From NCBI GenBank assembly GCA_003024985.2, contig PXIH01S0005142.1: DNA of 12,183 bases; one strand, given 5' to 3'. This document shows positions 7,140-12,183 of the stretch, piece by piece. Every line of letters starts with the position of its first letter. The stretch's first letter is position 1. A model generated the notes under the pieces. The model was not told the DNA's origin and did not search any database. It was given only the letters and a program-made list of their open reading frames with translations. The DNA comes from Euperipatoides rowelli (Eukaryota; Onychophora; Udeonychophora; Euonychophora; Peripatopsidae). Made by a program: the position numbers and the translations under genes.

Positions 7140-9080
7140 TCTATTTAAACAATGTAAAAACAGATATCATAATCATCTGTGTAGCCTAAACTTCAATGGG
7201 TGTGGGGTTGTGGTGTGGATTCAACAATATTATTTCTATTTTAAGATTTATTCCTTGTCATGCAAAACTGACTTCATTACTAAAGACAAAATAAAATATT
7301 AATTTATGTACAAGTATTGCATATTTTATAGTTTTAATTAAATGTATGTTAAAGCAATGTTGCCACTTGCCAGCAAAAGGTTGGTGAGAAAATTGAAAAA
7401 AAATTAAGAAAAGAAACTACTAACTTTTTTAATATTGGAAATTGTTTTCACTCGAGATCAAAGGGAAATTATCTCAAAAAAATAAGACACTCTTTTTATC
7501 CCAAAAATCAAGATATGAGCAACATTTCTACTTTGGTGAATATAGGCTATGTTTAAACTTTATACCAGCAAATACTTATAGAAACATTAACAAAAGTCGG
7601 AAACTTTCTCAGCAACAAATCTTATTTTGGTAAATACAAGGCTCTAGACCTCTTTCAATAGTAATTCTGTATTTTCTTGATAGATCCAAATTAAGTTAGG
7701 TTCACACAGCTTTATAAGGGTCAAAATATTATGAAACAGAATACCGGTAACAAAAAAAAAAACTCCCTAGAAGGCTGTAATGGTTGTCCTGTTTTTTTAA
7801 GAAATAAACATTTTAAACCCTTGTAAGACAATATAATCTGTATTCAATTTTCATCGCTCATGATATGGTTCATCTAGGTAGTTTGCAGTTGAATCGATGA
7901 GAAATCAGATTGACCTGAAAAGTGTGGATCATGTGCAAATTGAATGGAATAAACTTTCATCTGGTCATCAAACATGCCAACCAATAGAATGATCGCATTG
8001 CCTCAACATGTGATCAGTTTCTGAAGTTAGAAAAAAAAAACATTCTGGACTCCTAAAATATGAATTTCATTTGGAAATTTGATATTAAACTGTGATTAAT
8101 TTATAGTTATAGAGTTATTAGCAGTTTAAATATGAGGGTGGACAGGAACTTTTCACAGAGCAAAAAAAATGTTAAAAGTTTTTGCTTATCGTTTAGTCTA
8201 TAAGTTGCATAGAGATGATAGTACAGTACGATGAACAACCTATGCTTATAGACTGACCTACCGAGTAGTTTATAAAAGCAACATTTCTCCTCTTTAGTCA
8301 ATTTCTTTATAAGTAAGACTAACTTTAATTACTTCAATAACAGCTTAATAACATCTTTAACCAATTTCTCAGCAATTTTTTTTTTTTAAATTTATTGTCT
8401 TGAAATAATAATGCTATTTGGACGGCTACCGGTACTTGTTCTGTGTGTCATTTTAAACAGAATAAAAAGTAAATAAATAAAAAGTTATAGCATTTATTAA
8501 TAGTATACGACATTTAAATCTATTTTAATAAGTTTATAGTATATTTAGAAATTAATATATTGTTTCAAAATTCTTTTTTTTTTTTTTTTTTTATTAATTA
8601 ATTTGATTTTTTTTTACACTTGTAAAAGCATTCTCCATACTTGAACATTTTCTATTTAATTATATGATTAAATTATTGTATTTTAAAAATGTATATCATA
8701 AATTTGTTAAAGTGAAACATAAATAGAATGTTGCCTTTTGGTCAGGAATCTTATACGGTGTACATACAACAGGTCATTTTTTTATTCATATTGTCTGAAT
8801 TGAAATTGCACTCGTTCATGTAATGGATGGTAGTGTGACAATTTGTACACGATGAAAATTTGTACGCAGATTGTATCGTCTAACAAGAGTAAATAAAAGA
8901 CAAATAAAGTTTACTGTAGCCAATATCATAATCTAAATATTTATAAAAAAATTTCTGGTTAACTTACTTTATATGAAAATTTGTAAAAAAAATAAAAAAA
9001 GGAAAACATATATGTTTAAACTGTGAAGTTTATTTGATCATAATTTTATATCAAAATATTTTTTAAGGGAACATTGTAAT
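7140..9080. other. AT-rich noncoding stretch, no gene seen
   Basis: No credible ORF occurs on either strand; short frames at 7442-7633 (+) and 8107-8301 (-) lack any family motif. Visible items are a GT-rich patch (7198-7220), two copies of the palindrome TACCGGTA (7742-7749 and 8427-8434), a T19 run (8574-8592) and a close direct repeat of ATTTGTAC (8841-8848 and 8857-8864). The sequence is probably intergenic with unrecognised old repeats. Confidence 0.6.
8574..8592. repeat. T19 homopolymer
   Basis: Nineteen consecutive T. It could be the poly-A tail of a minus-strand retroposon, but no recognisable element body follows at higher coordinates. Confidence 0.8.
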
Positions 9081-9194
9081 TGCACCATATCGTATAATGG
9101 ACAAATATAGTAGTCCGGCAGCCAAATGGGTTTTTTCACCAAACCCGGTTTTGGCCTATTAGGTTTTTTTTATTGCTGATATTTGTTACTTATG

Positions 9195-9230
9195 TCTAGA
9201 TTCAAGGAATCTAGAGTACCACTTGGGTAC
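9195..9230. repeat. Two adjacent perfect hairpins
   Basis: TCTAGATTC/GAATCTAGA (9195-9203 and 9207-9215, 3-nt loop) is followed without a gap by GTACC/GGTAC (9216-9220 and 9226-9230, 5-nt loop). Back-to-back perfect stems suggest a structured end or UTR of a repetitive element. They sit about 300 bases beyond the 3' end of the decayed nuclease-like gene (minus strand), so they may be its 3' flank. Confidence 0.75.
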
Positions 9231-9246
9231 CTTTGGGCATCTCTCA

Positions 9247-9453
9247 GAATTCAAGATGGAGGCTTTCAAATTAAAAATACTATATTTTGGTTAATGAGGG
9301 TTAGTGTTTATGTTTTTTTTCCTCTCTTTCAAGTTAATTCCAACCAAATTTACTTGTAAACATTACAATTTAATGATATATTTTAACTTTACAATTGACT
9401 TAAATAATAGAATTTGCCATTTTGAATTATTAATAAGAATTTAAAATGCCAAA
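9247..9453. repeat. Repeated CCATYTTGAATT-like motif in both orientations
   Basis: GAATTCAAGATGG (9247-9259) is the complement of a CCATCTTGAATTC motif; GCCATTTTGAATTA recurs directly at 9416-9429. The latter pairs with GAATTTAAAATGCCAAA (9437-9453) as a 17-bp inverted repeat with three mismatches and a 7-base spacer. This looks like the internal structure of a noncoding repeat family. Its identity was not recognised. Confidence 0.5.
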
Positions 9454-10401
9454 ATTTTAATTTTACTTATTTAATTTTTTTTTTTCATCAGCCAAATGGT
9501 ACAAATATCACATGAACAAAATTATTTCTGCTTGTTCATCTTATTGTTGTACTGTTTATTTGTATTTAAACATCCATTATTTATACAATTGAAAACATTG
9601 TACTAGGAAAAGGCCTTGTTCATACAACCACACTTTTTCACATGACTGAGCATTTAATTAATTCTAAAACCTGTTTTGGAGCAATTGCAACATTTTCTGG
9701 GACACTAGTTGGAAGGAGTTTGGATAGTCATTGTAGTAACCATACTGCTCAGAATTTAAAAAATGGTGGAGTATCTAATGCATTATTCCAGGTGCAAGTA
9801 TGAAGGTATGCTCGTTTCACANTCTCTAAAAAAGCTTCATTAGTTGGTGGTAGTGAACAGAGTTTTGGAGCCGTATAAAGTGATTTCTTCCATGTTTTAG
9901 TCCGACATTTAATTCTACCTTCTGATGTAGTTGAACATTTTGGAAATCATAGCAAACAGTAGTGAAATTTGATGCTTATTTGTTAACATCATCAATACTT
10001 ACTGTGATCTCTCCTAATAATGAGAATGTCCCTTTTGTAATACTTTTGCTTTTCCTATACCAAAAAGGGTAAGCAGTATTATTACATCCACTGTGAGCAT
10101 GACCAGCCAAGATATTTGGAATTATATCACTATGCTTTTTTTAAAGTGCTTTCAATATCAATCACAGATAATCCATGACTGATTGATTCCATCTTTATTG
10201 TGGTTGTCATAATTCTTTTAAAATAAATTTCCAAACTGAAATCTGTGTTTATTTACATACAATTTTTTTACAATCTTCTACCTCATCACTTAAACAATGC
10301 TTCTTCATCTGTGACCTTGCTTCACGGAATTCAAGGTTTCTTGAGTTTCTATGTGTGGTTCTAGTCGAGTGCGTTTTCCCACCTCCGGTATTACAGATCT
10401 T

Positions 10402-10421
10402 ACTACTCAGTGATTAGTAGT
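10402..10421. repeat. Small hairpin in the SINE body
   Basis: ACTACT (10402-10407) and AGTAGT (10416-10421) are complementary across an 8-nt loop. It may be a structural part of the SINE central domain, or chance. Confidence 0.5.
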
Positions 10422-10525
10422 GCAATTCTGATGCACATGGCTTTTAACAGCAGTAATGTATACAGAAAGACACACCACTTCTAAATCCTAGCCCGGAAAA
10501 AACTGGAGAGGTACTGGCCCACCCA

Positions 10526-10536
10526 GGAATCGAACC
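10526..10536 (-). promoter_or_regulatory. RNA polymerase III B box
   Basis: GGTTCGATTCC on the minus strand fits the tRNA B-box consensus GGTTCGANTCC exactly. With the weaker A box at 10579-10568 it forms the internal promoter of the SINE. Confidence 0.85.
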
Positions 10537-12183
10537 TGTCCCCAGAGGCTGTATCAACCCAGTATGTTACTGACAGCTATTTCAGCTCGACTAATGATTG
10601 TATATTCTGTTTCCAGTAGTGGTAGAGATACAATAGGAATACATCTGTGCCATCAGAAACAATAATTATCTGTCTGCTTTCTTTTTTCCATCTCTAATTT
10701 GTTCACTGGTTGAGTGATTATATTTGTTTTTAATGCACTGTTTTTAATTCAAGCCATTTTGAAACATATGAACTGGACAATTTGTTAGCCGTTTCATCCT
10801 GCCCTGTAACTACCAGCTTGCTGAATTTTGTGCAGTGTTCAATATATTATTTATTTTGTACATTGTCAATGCAGATCAGATTTATAAGTGGTTACTTGTT
10901 TGTGTGACTGTAAGTATGACCTTTTGGGATGATAGTCGGATAACATTGAGATTTGCTGGATCTGACTAACTCCAGCCACTCTATTGTGCCTGGCAATATC
11001 TTTTGTGCTTAACACATAAAGATCAAAAATCAAGTACACATCACCTGCTTGGAGCTTTGAAATGAGTGCAGGTTTGAAACTAGAGATTTAGTCACTCACA
11101 GTACCATCCATTATAAGGGCAAGAATTACCCACAGAAGCTAATCTATTAATCACAAAACAAGTAATATTCGATGTGACTGTTCGGGACAATACATCTCCA
11201 ACAGTTTTTTCAAGATTGACTTGTTTTGTAGATTCTATTTCATCAGAATCATCAAACAATGCTGTTAGAACTAGAGATAGCTCATGAGACAGAACTTTTT
11301 CCAAATTGATATTGCAAGAGCTTACTTGCATACCAATTACATGTGAATATATTATTTCTCTATCATATACATTTGAGACATCAACTTGAATATATTTTTG
11401 TGTGGCTGCCATTGTTGTCACTTGTTTGGGCCATGCATTTTCAAAGTCTTTTATTTGTTTTGTCCTATCTTAACTACCTACATCATAGACATTTAAGTTC
11501 TCTGGAGACAGTCTGCCTATAAGAATGTTCCCAATGGTTTTTCAGGATGTGTCAGATTTCAGTAGCTCTATGTATCCTTGTATTTTCATATGAAACCCTT
11601 CTCTGTCTTTAGCATTTGCTTCAATATAAGCTTTCATTTCTTCTTTGTGCATGTCTTTCCTAGCCTTCCACTGGTGGTCATCCTCTTCTGAGTGCATATA
11701 CAGTATGTAAGCTTAGTGACCTTGTCTTCACAGTTTCTGGTTTCAAAGTTATCCTGATGATTCCTTTAACAGGTTGACTGCTTATGATTTTGATCCGAGT
11801 CAGCATGAACCTTCACCAATAAGCTGATGATGCGAATCCGAGTCAATTTTCAATATGTTAATATGAATTCAGCATTTGTGGTGCGTATTGGAAATATCGT
11901 CCAGCAGTCGTGTTAAGACAATGTTTAAAATGAATAAATGTGGTTTAATCCGCATATCACTCCAAATTCCATCCCAGAATCCTGGCATGTGTCACATAAC
12001 ATGAATTTTACACCACAATTGTATATTCATTAAAAATAAAAATAAATTATTCTACATTTTAATTACTTTTTTTTTTTCAAATTTACTGTCCTCAAAGCAC
12101 TTGCAACAGAAGAAACAAATAAAACAATTAGATCGTTAGAGATAGAACATAAAACAAAATAAAAATTTCAAACATTTGTGATT

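Larger units (their letters stand above)
10263..10592 (-). mobile_element. tRNA-derived SINE inserted in the decayed nuclease-like gene
   Basis: On the minus strand a promoter-like B box GGTTCGATTCC (10536-10526) lies about 32 bases after a weak A-box TAGCTGTCAGTA (10579-10568), the spacing of a tRNA gene. A tRNA-like T arm (CAGG/CCTG) surrounds the B box, but the acceptor arms do not pair, so it is not a functional tRNA. About 230 bases of unrelated body follow, ending near a short A run (10269-10263). The unit separates the SDGTDVFLL and SGC motifs of the surrounding pseudogene, so it inserted there. It is noticeably richer in G+C than its surroundings. Family is not recognised; no clear target-site duplication was found. 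Confidence 0.75.
9540..12055 (-). pseudogene. Decayed copy of a repetitive protein family with possible FEN/PIN-like nuclease layout
   Basis: Reading the minus strand from about 12030 downward gives, in several frames, an ordered series of family motifs: FWDGIWSDM (about 11975-11949); MHSEEDDHQWKARKDMHKEE (from 11697); an unbroken 109-codon stretch at 11421-11092 with NLEKVLSHELSLVLTALFDD; then GGTVSD, GDVYLIFD, VILTVTQ, KLVVTGQDETA; IIIVSDGTDVFLL (SDGTD at 10657-10643); after a SINE, ILAGHAHSGC (10113-10084) and KGTFSLLGEITVSIDDV; APKLCSLPPTNEAF; PTSVPENVAIAPKQVLELIKC; and a CGC...C cluster near 9640-9570. From memory this matches a large uncharacterised family present in many copies in invertebrate and some vertebrate genomes (HALSGCDT signature). 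SDxTDVF followed by SGCDxxxxFGIGK-like sequence recalls FEN/XPG nucleases. At least six stops and several frameshifts show it is dead. Its N-terminus and any terminal repeats were not located. One N is at 9822. Confidence 0.8.

Noticed and set aside
7442-7633. 63-codon open frame (+)
   Set aside because: No ATG start, no motif and no context; compatible with chance.
8107-8301. 64-codon open frame (-)
   Set aside because: Composition is that of AT-rich noncoding DNA, and no domain or repeat relationship is seen.
7742-8434. Two TACCGGTA palindromes as paired sites
   Set aside because: An 8-base match repeated once at 685 bp, with unrelated flanks, is too weak to call.
10505-10592. A functional tRNA gene
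   Set aside because: Only the B box and a short T arm are good. The acceptor strands do not pair and the A box is poor, so a tRNA-derived SINE head fits better.
11092-11421. A standalone 109-residue protein gene (-)
   Set aside because: It starts with GTG, and the same frame continues upstream with family motifs broken only by stops. It is the longest surviving piece of the larger pseudogene.

Overview
The window looks like a piece of an AT-rich animal nuclear genome, most likely an invertebrate. Coding sequence is sparse, there is a clear spliceosomal acceptor (branch-like TACTAAT, pyrimidine tract, CAG), the only intact gene segment is a TGF-beta family ligand, and the rest is decayed non-LTR retrotransposons, a tRNA-derived SINE and other degraded multi-copy sequence. 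No bacterial operon, CRISPR array or phage feature is present. Phylum cannot be fixed from this sequence: arthropod, mollusc and cnidarian all remain possible.

Region by region. 1-298 is the 3' part of an intron, with a 34-bp exact direct repeat and a TA microsatellite. 299-1095 (+) is the last coding exon of a secreted TGF-beta superfamily ligand: part of the prodomain, a RIKR furin-type site, a 123-residue mature cystine-knot domain and the stop codon. 1096 to about 1470 is the probable 3' UTR with a polyadenylation signal at 1444. About 1895-3140 (-) carries degraded coding remains, including a KYYAGQ-type C-terminal segment and a Cys-rich 58-codon ORF. 3140-5540 is AT-rich noncoding DNA with a few hairpins and one less AT-rich island. 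5545-6560 (-) is the 3' end of a LINE (C-terminal reverse transcriptase plus 3' UTR), split by a second LINE-like 3' tail on the + strand (6051-6362, ending in an AAT microsatellite). 6955-7135 (+) is another reverse transcriptase scrap around a mutated YADD box. 7140-9080 is AT-rich and shows no gene. 9080-9460 holds several inverted repeats. About 9540-12055 (-) is a long, decayed copy of a repetitive protein family with a possible FEN/PIN-like nuclease layout; its reading frame is broken by stops, frameshifts and a tRNA-derived SINE (about 10263-10592).

The genes do not work together as a pathway. The live element is the ligand gene; everything downstream is a graveyard of mobile elements inserted after or near it. 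The main points of biological interest are the ligand's missing inter-chain cysteine, the exactly reconstructable LINE-into-LINE insertion, and the decayed nuclease-like family with its SINE insertion.
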